NCBI GenBank assembly: GCA_027924585.1
Contig: BSBM01000372.1
Span: 12,079,501-12,143,500 of the forward strand
Reading direction: 5' to 3'
Origin: Larix kaempferi
Taxonomy: Eukaryota > Streptophyta > Pinopsida > Pinales > Pinaceae
DNA: 64,000 bases
Both the position numbers and the translations under genes were made by a program. Shown here piece by piece: positions 23,444-34,140 of this stretch. How positions within the stretch are numbered: the first letter of the stretch is position 1; each line of letters begins with the position of its first letter. The notes beneath the pieces were generated by a model, which saw only the letters and a program-made list of their open reading frames with translations, was not told the origin of the DNA and did no database searches.

Positions 23444-23466
23444 CCTCTCCGGACATGGTGCCAAGA
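23444..23466 (-). other. Primer-binding site next to right LTR
   Basis: Immediately inside the right LTR the minus strand reads TTGGCACCATGTCCGGAGA. This fits the tRNA-Asp primer-binding consensus of Tat/Athila-type elements with about four changes. It fixes the right LTR as the 5' LTR of the gag-pol genes. Confidence 0.6.
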
Positions 23467-26097
23467 TGTTATCTCCTCAAATAATTTTTCAAAATTTATT
23501 ATTTTAGGTGATAGGAGGTCATTTGAAAATGAAAACACATTATTAAATTTTGTATTTAGGCTCATTTTAATGAGTTCTAACTCGTAATATGTCAAAAAAC
23601 TTTCGAGTCAAGTTTTTATTTCAAAAAACTTAAAGGACAGGTTTCGGTGGCTAAGCGCTTATTTAATACGGTCCCTAAGCCATCGAAATCCCTGCTTTCA
23701 GCAGCTTAAACGAAATTTTCGGGGCTCTCCTAGCCACCGAAAGTGAAAGGAAATTTTAAAGGAAAGCAGATCATTTCAAAGCTTGAACTGCCAAAGTACA
23801 GCCTAGATGCCGCGTGAAAGAATAGGTGATTAAAAAGTTTCAAAATGCCAGCTAAAAGCCAAATGTCCGATGTCCAGGTAAATAACAGCGTGTGCAAATG
23901 TCTAATGGTGAATGCAGTTTGGCACAGCTGAAGGAATGAATTTTCATGATTATGTATGGCGTGGTCATCACCCAACTGTTGTGACAGCCAAGATAAAGGA
24001 TGGTGTTATAGTTACTGATTTAATCATTGTAGGTGTATCTTTGATGATGGTCATTTATCAAGGGAAGCATGAATACAACCATTGACTTAGAGAGACACTC
24101 ATATGAAAACATGGCCATTCCTAAATTTGCTCATACACAGTCAACAATCAGTTTAATCTACCGGAGCTGGGTCTCTTATATAGTTCATACTCTGTTTTTT
24201 GGCTTGAAGAAATAGGAGCACGAATGACAGACTTGGATTAGTAGATCTACTTCAGAAGTCTGATGATACTAAAACTCTTTTAGATCACTTATTTGAATAC
24301 ATGTGTTCCAAAAGCTTACACTAGTGATATGTAAACTAAGAATAGATACATAGTACGAATGCTGAGTAGTACTATAGTATATAAACATATCCTCATAAGT
24401 CTAGAATAAGAAGAAGATCCCAAGCTATAAATAAGGTTTCAGTTTTGCAGATTTTGAAAGCTATTTTTCAAGCAGAGCTTTCGGTAGCTTAGGCGGACAT
24501 TTCAATTGTTCATTAGCCACCGAAAGCAGAGCTTTTGGCAGCTTACAGGTTAGAATTTTGGCTCTTTAGCCATTGAAAGTGTAGAACAGGGCAGAGAAGC
24601 ATTATTTTCGCCCAGATCATGGTTTTTGCTTCCAAATGGCAAGAAGATGGGTTTTTATTTAAAGATAATAATTAAAGGCATATGTATCATCTTTTTGTTT
24701 CAGCTTTGAGGAGACAGAGAAGGGAAAAAGATCAAATGGATTTTCCTTTTTTTGGTCAAGATAATGTCCAGTTGTCAAAGGAATATTTTTAATGCCTTGT
24801 CATCGTCTTGAAGGTGTTTGAGTGTGCCAAAGATTGCTGCAGCTGTCGAAGACATGAAGACTATCAAGATGGAGGCGAGGATATTTGCTGCAAAAATGGC
24901 GTTTTTACTATGCGGAGTCATCATTTTAAAATGATGATTCTGAGCGTCTGGAGAATCATTTTGTGACACGAGTGGACTATTTTGTGCCTAACACGTCAGA
25001 GAACAATAACCTCTCTCAGTTTTCCTACAGGTGTCACATATCGGGAGAATTGAGTCCATCTTTGAGACCTAATTTTTGGATCTTAGAATTTTCCTGTTTG
25101 ACACATGTTTTTAAAATGATGATTCTGAGCGACTGGAGAATCATTCTGTAAAACGGGCAGAGGTTTTTGTGCCTGAAACATTATAGAACAATAACCTCTC
25201 TCCGTTTTCCTACAGGTGTCACATATTGGGAGAATCAAATACGTCTCTGAGCCCCATTTTTCAGCAGTTTGGCCAGATTAATGGCGTTTTTATTGTGCAG
25301 AGTCATCATTTTAAAATGATGATTCTGAGCGACTGGAGAATCATTCTGTGAAACGGGCGGAGGTTTTTGTGCCTAACACTTCATAGAACAATAAAATATC
25401 TCAGTTTTCCTACAGGTGTCACATATTGGGAGAATCGAATCCATCTCTGAGCCCCATTTTTTAGCAGTTTGGCCAAATTAAAGAGGATTTTCCCCTAGTT
25501 TATTGAAAACGGTTTTGATTTTCTATCTTTAGTAATTTCGATCCAGATTCTTAGGATCTGGGAAGATGTTGTAAAGGATATAAATCCTATAGCTTGAGAG
25601 CAAGTAAAGGTTCAATTTTGGAGACTCTACTTTACTGTATTTTGTGAAGAAGACAATAGCTTTTATATATTGAGATGCAAGCTTCTTTCATTGTTATTAA
25701 TCAAACTTCTCTTTTTCATACTTATTCTATGTTTATGAGTTGAATTATATTCTTAGCTGCGTTTACATAATCCATTGGTGACTGTTATCTTACCTACTGA
25801 TTTGTAAGCAAGGATCATAAGTATCTATTGCTGGTTTTATTGATCCATCATATATACTGTCAAATATATCTGTTCTGGTTGATAGAGTTAGCTTCTTCGT
25901 TCATCTTGATAAAATTACCTGTCTGATTATAGATTTTGAAAGCCTTGTAACCCTTGATATGCCTAGATTGTTTTGAGTACAAATTCAGTGAGTTAGTCAT
26001 TCCATTTTGATCTGATTATCCACATATCATTGAAAAAATAGTTAAGTTACCAGGCTCCTTTGACCTACAGCCTAGAAGGACTCCTGAGTTGCTAACA
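23467..26097 (-). repeat. Right LTR of the gypsy element, minus orientation
   Basis: In minus orientation the LTR runs TGTTAGCAACTCAGGAGTCC ... GGAGATAACA, 2.6 kb, followed by the primer-binding site. It contains the hairpin microrepeats and a threefold tandem repeat (24897-25490) but lacks the antisense accessory frames of the left LTR. No coding similarity is seen in 23770-24470. Confidence 0.75.
24897..25490. repeat. Threefold ~190-bp tandem repeat with a perfect palindrome
   Basis: Units start at about 24897, 25110 and 25281. Each carries the palindrome CATCATTTTAAAATGATG, then GAGC..CTGGAGAATCATT and TTTTCCTACAGGTGTCACAT. The second unit lacks the TGGCGTTTTTA lead-in. The array lies in the upstream part of the right LTR, where enhancer repeats are common in retroelements; that role is inference. 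Confidence 0.8.
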
Positions 26098-26439
26098 GAA
26101 TGATTTCATACTTCATACTTAACACAACCCATAGGGTTGTCCTTTTATAGTCTCCAAATATAATGAACTTCCTTCAAGTGAGGAAGTTCTGGTCCACAAA
26201 TAGGGGTCATTGGTTCTAACCATTTCCACAAAATCTGCAACATCCCAAAGTTTAGTCAGTTGTTGTAGTAGAGCTGACCATGGTCTCGTCAACCATCCAA
26301 TTGATTGCTTAGTCGAACCTCTAGTCGACTGCTCTTCAAGTTGATTGTTGTCTATCAACTGATTGTCTCCAGAAGATCTAGATGTGTGATGAACCTACAT
26401 AACATTAGGTTCCAACACCCCCCATCATCACAATGCTGT

Positions 26440-27740
26440 GGAGATTCATGAGATATAAGTATGTTCTCTGAACATCCACCCATAATTGCAGCTTGAAGCT
26501 TGATCATAACCCAAAGTTTCACAAACTTAGCTTGTAGTAACGGCTTCATAAAGATATCAACAATCTTATCATCTATCACACAATAAACAAGTGAAACAAC
26601 ATTGTTATGCACCAATTGTCTCAAATAATGAACATGAAGTTCACCATGCTTCATTTTGTTGTGAGCAACATGATTATCAACAAATTGGATAATACTTTGA
26701 TTATCACAATGGATAACAGTCAAGGCCTGAACAAGAAAACCAAGTTTTTCGAGAAGCTGACAAATCCAAACTGTCTATGTACCTGCATAGACAGCGACAC
26801 GATACTCTGCTTCTATAGTCGAAAGAGAGACTACCTTCTGTTTCTTACATGACCAAACCAAGGGTCCAAAAATTAGTCGAAACACATATCCAATAGTGAA
26901 CTTTTGGTCATCAATGTCACCTCCCTAGTTGGAGTCAGTAAACCCAACCATCCATTCTGTACTGTGACAATAATTAATACCATACCGATAAGTTCCTTTG
27001 ATATAACAAACAATTCTCTTGCAATTTTCAAGTAGCTCTCTCGAGGATCTTGAATGAACTGAGAGACCACACTAACAACAACAGAGAGATCCAATCGACT
27101 ATGAGTTAAATAAATCAAGCTACCGATCAATTGTCAATAAAGAGTGGCATCGACAAGTGGAGAGTCACAATCCTTCGATAACTTCACTCCAGACTGATAA
27201 GGTGTAGCACAAGATTTACAATCGTGCATCTTGAATCATTTCAAAAGATCCAAGGTATATTTAGGTTGAGAAAGAAAGATACCATCATCCATTTGCAAAA
27301 TTTGAATGCCCAAAAAGAAATGCAATAGACCAAGATCAATCATTTCAAAGTTCTCTGCAAGTTGTTTCTTCAAACCTAAAATTAGATTAACATTATTTCC
27401 AGTTATGACTAAATCATCAACATACAATGGCATAATCAAGGTATCACCGTGAACATATAAGACATAAATATTGTGATTAGATTAAAACATTTGAAGCCAA
27501 TATTGACAAAGAAACGATCAATATTCTCATACCAAGTACGAGGTGCCTGTTTTAAACCATACAACGACTTCTTGAGTCGACAAACAATACCAGGATCTGT
27601 CACAAAACCAGTGGGTTGTTCCATGTAGATTTTTTCAGACAAGTCTCCATGAAGAAATGCGATTTTAACATCCTTTGATGAAGTTCCTATCCAAAATGAA
27701 CAATAAGAGAAAAGATTAGTTGAACATAATTCATCTTTGT
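26440..27740 (-). pseudogene. Copia reverse transcriptase and RNase H
   Basis: Minus-strand pieces give the copia RT: GFVTDPGIVCRLKKSLYGLK with QAPRTWYENIDRFF at 27440-27620. Next, MPLYVDDLVITGNNVNLILG contains the catalytic YVDD (27380-27435), followed by GLLHFFLGIQILQMDDGIFL. RNase H follows: MIGSLIYLTHSRLDLSVVVS at 27100, HCDNQSIIQFVDN and MKHGELHVHYLRQLVHNNVV at 26560-26720. Frames change at least four times and stops are present. The first part of RT (27740-28350) is only weakly readable. The order after integrase is typical of Ty1/copia. Confidence 0.85.
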
Positions 27741-28349
27741 GACAAGGGAAAAGGTTTCAATGTAGTTGACGCCTTCTTATTGAAAGAATCCCTTGGCGAC
27801 CAAATGAGCCTTGTGGCATTAAACAACACCATCAAAAGTAAACTTGGTCTTATAGACCCATTAACATTTCACAACGTTCTTTCCTTGCGGTCGAGGAACA
27901 AGTTCCCAAGTATTTTCAACAACAATAACATTCTCCCATTCAGGCACATCCTGATCATCAACATAGGTGTTAGGATCATAGGTTTCAAGTACTCATGGCA
28001 TCAAGGCAACATTGCCATGTTGTTTCTGACTGTGGGTCTGTCGACCAATACTAGCATCTCCAACATCTAGTCTAGTAGCTTCAATCGTCTTAACATCCCA
28101 TCGAACAAGTCGCCAGTGATTCAGGTTAGTAATCTTTAGTCAAGTGAGTCGAGTTGTCAATGTCTACACTAACAGAAGACCGACTACTAGTTGACTCAGG
28201 AGTAGAATTCGTCGGTTTGGTCAAAACTTCATAGAAAGGTATAATCAATCTAGATTTTTCAAGAATATCAAATGGATGACTATGCAATAGACCAGAGGAG
28301 GAATTCAACAACTTATTACCTAAAATATTCTCATAAAGGATCACATTTA

Positions 28350-29340
28350 TGCTTAAAATATTTATTGTTTGACAAGGTCAAACAGTCTATAGGCTTTGGA
28401 TTCATCAGAATAGCCCATCATGATGCAAGCATGGAATTTTGCATCCAATTTCTTCCTGCATTTATCACTGTTATGCGCCCAAGTGACACATCCAAAGGTT
28501 CTAAGGTATCCAATAGAGGGTTTCCTGCCATTCCACTTCTCGACTAGAGTCATGCCAGTGAGTGCTCTAGTTGGAACAAGGTTCAAGAGATAATTTGAAT
28601 AGTAAACAACTTCTTCCCAAAAATTCAACGAGAGATATTTGGTTTGCAGCAGGCACTTGGCCATTTCCACGAAAGTTAGATTCTTCCTCTTTGCAGCGCC
28701 ATTCTGCTAAGGGGTGTGAGGGACATATCTCTACCAAGAAATACCATTTTGCAAGAGATATTCTTCAAATTGTTGACTCACATATTCACCACCATTGTGT
28801 GATCTCAAGCATTTAATGTGTCGATCACATTGCTTCTCTGCCAATGCTCTAAATTCCTTGATTCTTTCAAAGACATGAGTCTTACTCTTCAAGAAATATA
28901 TCCATGCAAATCTATAGAAATGTATCCATGCTTTCACGGAATCAAAGGGTGCTTGATGATGATTTCTAAGCACATGTCATCTACAAAATCTGTTGAGTGG
29001 AACAGTCTTTGGGAGACCAGTGACCATGTTATTATTTTCCATCATCTTCTTACTATGAAAGTTCATATGTCCAAGTCATTCATGCCAAATTCAACTCATG
29101 TCGTCGATCTATGCGATGAGTGTAGTCATTCTAGTTGCTGCAGTTAGTAGAATCCATTTGGGAGAATAAAAAAATATATAAAGTCCATCCTTGGGATCAA
29201 AATATCCCAAAGCAACAGATGGCCCCCCAAGCCTCGAATCCTTTACGATAAATCTATCTGACCAAAACTTCACAGTCTTCTGAGTTTGTGTAAGTTGAGC
29301 AACTGACAATAAATTAACACTCAAGCTAGGAACATGATAG
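28350..29340 (-). pseudogene. Copia protease end and integrase
   Basis: The stretch LLSVAQLTQTQKTVKFWSDR at 29240-29320 is the copia region just before the integrase zinc domain. The integrase core reads VFERIKEFRALAEKQCDRHI, KCLRSHNGGEYVSQQFEEYL (28740-28880), then TPQQNGAAKRKNLT and EMAKCLLQTKYLSLNFWEEV (28600-28700) and LRTFGCVTWAHNSDKCRKKL. The catalytic Glu position in NGAAKRKN reads Lys instead of the usual Glu. Several stops and shifts make it inactive. Confidence 0.82.
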
Positions 29341-29544
29341 ACATTGGATATTCAACCATGTTGGCATTCAACATCTCCGCTTCTAGCAACCATGAGAGCG
29401 TAATCATTATCTACATAAATTTTATTCTCAAGAGCTCCACTTAAGTAACGGAACGAAGAAGCATCCTTAGCCATGTGATTAGTACAACCATAATCAACTA
29501 TCCATTATGTCCGAGTGGTACACGCATGTAATGCCTCGGAAGTG

Positions 29545-30850
29545 TTAACAAAAGAAGGTATAATTTTTAGGACGTTGATTGGTCGACTTTCTAATCGATG
29601 CACTATTCTCAAGGTGCTTGTCATTTCCTTCCAAGTCCTTCATCTTCTTCCAACAGTTCTTCTCAACATGTCCCACTTTTCCATAATACCAACAGGTTTT
29701 CTTCTTTGGGTCCTTCTTTGTTGATGGATAGAATGGAACTTGTAAGTTCCTCCTTCTAAGCCTTCTGAATAAACCTAATGACCTTTGTCTTTGATTGTAC
29801 CTTGCTTGATCCATAATACCTGATTAATTATTATATAGTCATTGGATACAAGGAAGGGATAAGAAACCAAGAACAAAGAAGGACAACAAGAAGATTTCAT
29901 TAGTCTAGTGTTCCCTCATTCTACGGCTCACACTCCATATGAAACTTTACCAATAATTATTCTTTATAAAGCTTGGATAACAAATCTCATAGCAAGAAGA
30001 GTAAAGGGATAACGCCCAACTCTTCAATCTTATCTTTATTAGGTTGGTCAATACATTTTGGTTGATGATCTAGTCAACCACGTTCTTTAAGGTTTGGCTT
30101 GACCTTGCTTTTCAGCAAGTGAGCTTGGTGTTTGCTACCAAGCTTCCCTATTTCAAGCAAATTTTGTTGGTCTTTAATCAATAAATCACAGAAAGTATCA
30201 AAAGTAAATTCCTTACCAACTTGCTTGCGTGACATCCAATTGGCACGAAAGGACGAGCAGAAGACATTGGTGTCTTCAAATTCATCAGGACCAGTTCAAT
30301 GAGCTGTCCATCCTTCTTCATAAAATCCTTACCACATTTACCTGATTTAAATTGTAGCTCCATGATGCGAGCTAAATAGTCCTCAATATGATCAAAGAAA
30401 AGAAGTTCTAGAGAGACCAACTCTTTCTCTATTTACATTACTTGACTTTCATTAACCTTGTTGAACAAACACTTCAACTTGGTCCAGACGGCATGAGGAT
30501 AGTCGATCTTGCTTGTATGAAAGCGAATCTCCCTTGAAATGCAGGTCATGATGAACCCAAAAACTTCATCCTTCTTTCCATCAATCATAAACTTAACATC
30601 ATCATCTTTAAGATCAGTAATAGCGACCTTCATATATTTATACAATCCTTTGCTCTTCAACAAAGTTTCCATATCTGGTGCCTAGATTGCATAATTGTGT
30701 CCATTTAGAACAACAAGTTCTATATTCTTGGAAGTCATCCTTCTGATTAAGCATATGTGATCCAAGTTCAAGAAGAGGTATCGGTAAACAAATATTCATC
30801 CCAAAGTCGATCAACCCTAGATCCAACTCTACACGATTCACAGACAACAT
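29545..30850 (-). pseudogene. Copia gag
   Basis: The gag domain shows METLLKSKGLYKYMKVAITD, VWTKLKCLFNKVNESQVM (30433-30672), then a capsid tail with EDYLARIMELQFKSGKCGKD (30178-30420). A zinc knuckle follows, CWYYGKVGHVEKNCW (about 29690), in which the second cysteine of CCHC is replaced by tyrosine. Frames shift between these pieces. The element's 5' LTR begins about 30850. Confidence 0.75.
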
Positions 30851-31307
30851 GCTAGGTCAAAACCAAAAAAAAGGAAATAACATAAGGGAACAATATTCCA
30901 TGAAGAGAGGTGGCATCTAGAGACACTGTTACAACACTTAAGCACATAACATTATGATCAGAACATCACAATGCATACTTGATCATAAGAATGATTTAAT
31001 TCTTCATACTTAACACAACCCATAGGGTCATCCTTATATATTCTCCAGATCTAACAAATTGCCTACAAGTGAGGAAGATCTGGTCCACAAATAGGGGTCG
31101 TTGTTTCTAACCGTTTACACAAAATTGTAACGTCCCAATGTTTAGTCAACTCTTGTAGTCATACCTACCATGGTCTCATAAACCATCCAATCTACTGCTC
31201 AATCGAACCTCCAGTTGTCTGCTCTGTTATTCAATTGTTGTATATCGACTGATTGTCTCCATAAGATCCAGAGGTGTGATGAAATTGCATAACCTTAGGT
31301 TCCAACA

Positions 31308-32600
31308 CCTAATACTATGCTCCTACATAAACCATGTTCTCTAGTAATCTTATCTATTTTTTTTAAGGAATGGAATTTTTTTCCCTTAGATGTTGTAGGG
31401 TTATCTAGAGTCATTGTTTCTGGGTGGAACTCTAAGTTTGACTCAATCTCCTCTTCATGTTGATTGAATTATTGTAGTGGAGATAACAACAAAGGAGTTG
31501 TGTAAGGATCTAAAGGTTTGTCACATTTATGGGCCTTATAAGGATAGGAATCCTTACTGGGATTCTCTTGTTGATTTTGGGTCCTTGGAGAGAGATAATG
31601 TGATCTTGGGGAGTGATTTGAATCTAACACTAAAATTAAGGGAAATTTTGGGGGAGGATGCAAGAAGAAATCAATTTGGTGAGTACTTCTCTCAGTGATT
31701 TGAAACACTCCATCTTATTGATGTGGAACCTGTGAAAGTGACCCCTCCTTTGAGAAATGTTAGACGAGGAAAAGAGGGGATTTTTAAGGGATTGGACCAC
31801 TTCCTAATGGCATAATCTATTTTTAATGATCAAATAAGAGTCAAATCTTGGGTAAGTATAGAGGGTTTGTCATATCATCTTTTATTTTTTTTTAAAATTG
31901 AAAGGGATGACTAGAAATCCCCAATCCCACTCAAGTTCAGTCACACTTCGTTTGTAGACCCATAGTTTAGGGAATTAGTCCTTGAGACTTGGAAAACCTT
32001 TGATAACAGGAGATAGGAACTGCATTAAATCTTGTGAAAACTCGACGTCTTGATCCCTACTCTGAGATCCTGATTGAGATTCAAACCTTTGATAGTCAGG
32101 AGAGAGAATCCACAATGCAACAATTTGCAGACAATATTAAAAAAATTAAGAATATGTTAAAATGTTGGGCAAAATATGTTGTTATCGCCACAAGAGGAGA
32201 TTAGCGAGGTATAAGAAGGCATAAATGCTCTTTTTGAAAAAAACAATGCAAGGGTATTATGAGATGAGAACACAAATCGTTTGAGGGAGTTTGAGAGAAG
32301 GAAAAATGAGCTTTTAATAAGGAATAAGCCGAATGGAGACTCAAAAGTAGAGCCTTATGGATTCATGAAGATGGTAATAATAAAAAAATAGAGCCTTGTG
32401 TTTCAACCTTCTTAGTCTATCATTTTGTAGGGAAATATTGGTATCTTGCATATAAATTATTTATGGGAAATTGTGGGAATGATTTGTCACAGGAATGACC
32501 CGAAATTCCGTAGAGATATCCAAGAGATGAAGCCCTTCATCAGCTTGAAAATATAAAAGTGAGAAAATAACCTCTACTTTTGTCACCACTAAAATTCATG
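31308..32600 (+). pseudogene. LINE endonuclease and pre-RT region, cut by copia insertion
   Basis: Directly after the CCTAA duplication the plus strand encodes a LINE apurinic-type endonuclease: KEWNFFPLDVVGLSRVIVSG, CHIYGPYKDRNPYWDSLVDF, NVILGSDLNLTLK, then FETLHLIDVEPVKVTPPLRN and GLDHFLM. The linker before reverse transcriptase follows, including LSYHLLFF, FRELVLETWKTFDN and AEWRLKSRALWIHEDGN near 32330-32380. No RT palm motif is reached. The endonuclease frame stays open from 31477 to 31698, and many stops occur beyond that. The matching upstream half lies at 12800-13101 on the other side of the nested insertions. Confidence 0.75.
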
Positions 32601-32943
32601 AGAATGAACATCATTGTGTTTCTCATAATTCCCTAGTTATGGATACCTTAGTACATCAAAAGAGGCGTACAAGTCCTTGAAGATGAGTGCTCCATGCTAC
32701 GAAACATCGTCTACAATTTGAGCAAAGGCTCCTAATCTATGGCTTCCAACCTAAACTAGTCAATTGGGTTAGTACCTAGTGAAGTCAGAGAATAGGAAAC
32801 AATTCATATGCTTGAAGATATGGACCTTAAAAAACATGAAACTCGACGCTCAAATATGGCCCAAGAAGAAGCAAGCAATAAGCATGTAGCATAACTGCAT
32901 AAAAAAATGCAATAGAGATTGAATGTATAAATGTTTATTTGAT

Positions 32944-33960
32944 AATAAATGAATGATGACTTGAATGTTCTCACAATGGTATACCCATATAGGCATTGAC
33001 TAGCTACGAGAGTGGACATGTGTTGTTTGACTCTTCATTAAATAATAATCTTATTTCGTAACTATTAGTAACTTCTATTATTTATTCACCTCCTCAAGGA
33101 ATGATTTGTCCTCAAAGCATAATATATTGGATTTTTCGGGCTAAGCATGTTTCTCTAGCGGCATCATCTTTGTCCTTGTCTAATTGTAAGAAATTGACAT
33201 GGTTTCTAATTTGGGTATATGCAATATTATTTTGTAGGTTGCGCACCATACCCTAAAGTCTCTTAATTTGGTCAGGAAGCTTAAAACCTTGACACGTTTT
33301 GGATGCAAACTTGCTTTACCTCTATTGTTGCAAAATTCTTCGGGCTTTGTATGTTTTGTTCTTTAGTTGTAATTCCCCATTCTTGATATCATGGTCCTCA
33401 ACACCATAGAATTTATAATGTTAAAACTTATCCTTTATGGGCATAGGTGGAGCTATAAGTCTGACTTCTTATTTTCTTGGAACCTTGATCTTCTCACTCT
33501 TCCTACGATGAGGTGGGACGTACTTTGGGGTTACTTCTTGTGTTTGGTTTCCCTGAGTAATAGTTTCTCTTCGCAATACATCGTCTTCACTCTTATCTGG
33601 TAACGAGCATGAAATTGACACTAGCGATACTTTCTTCGATGTTTAGTCATAATCAACATCTAAGTTGTATGCCATCGTAACTTTGTTTTTGTCCTCGTTT
33701 CTCATTTTTATTTCCTCTAACCAATATTCTTTAGAATCTTACCTTGTTAATTATTTATGTGAATAATTTATGCATGTTAGCTATCAATCTATCGATCTTG
33801 TTGCCTAACTCCTTTTGGCCTTCCAGCAACTCTTTTGTGACTTCACAATGTTATCCATAATTAGTGAGGTATTGTTGTCGTCGTCTTTGTAACGATAAAC
33901 ATCTACGTTCGATTCTTCATAATAACCCATTGGTGGTGGATTCTTGTAGGGGGAACTTTT
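32944..33960 (-). mobile_element. Decayed gypsy LTR edge and 3' tail
   Basis: Positions 32944-33090 match 61700-61830 closely (both contain GAATGATGA.TTGAATGTTCT and CTCTTCATTAAATA.TAATCTTATT), so they belong to one LTR family. Next to it, minus-strand pieces read CFEDKSFLEEVNK, KLPDQIKRL and TKELLEGQKELGNKIDRLIA, and resemble the end of a gypsy polyprotein and a coiled-coil stretch. Stops are frequent. Confidence 0.45.
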
Positions 33961-34140
33961 GGTGTATTTTACCTTTCATGTAATTTATATATAAAGTATT
34001 TTTAGGTGGAAAAGTAACATTTTTTCAAAAATAAAAAATAAAAAATTAAGTTTTAACTTTATTTCAAACCAAGCCAACTTGGAATAAAATGCCATTTTTT
34101 TTAATGACGGTGTGTGGTTGTACGAAAATGATACACACGA

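Larger units (their letters stand above)
13262..26097 (-). mobile_element. Ty3/gypsy (Tat-like) retrotransposon with inverted LTRs
   Basis: A 12.8-kb insertion bounded by TGTTAGC...GCTAACA and a perfect 5-bp duplication. The gag-pol genes lie on the minus strand from about 23340 to 17056. The outer ends are inverted copies of each other. Reading inward from either side gives TGTTAGC, then AGGAGTC, TTCTAGG and AGCCTGGTAACTTAA. Further matches occur farther in: ACAAGGCTTTCAA, GAAAGAAGCTT, the hairpin blocks, and CTCCTATCACCTAAA near each LTR's inner end. A normal element would show direct repeats. Divergence between the two LTRs is high while the coding region is only moderately damaged, so they probably come from different subfamilies. 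Confidence 0.8.
13102..31307 (-). mobile_element. Ty1/copia retrotransposon, split by a nested gypsy element
   Basis: The copia element has LTRs with TGTTGG/CCAACA ends and coding sequence on the minus strand. Its 3' LTR is in two pieces, 13102-13261 and 26103-26417. Its 5' LTR is about 30850-31307. Matching landmarks in both LTRs include AATAACATAAGGGAACAATA, TACTTGATCATAAGAATG and GAGGAAGTTCTGGTCCACAA (with small differences). Internal coding runs from about 30850 down to 26440 in the order gag, protease, integrase, reverse transcriptase, RNase H, which is the copia order. The TGTT start of the right-hand LTR copy and the primer-binding site are not clear. Confidence 0.85.
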
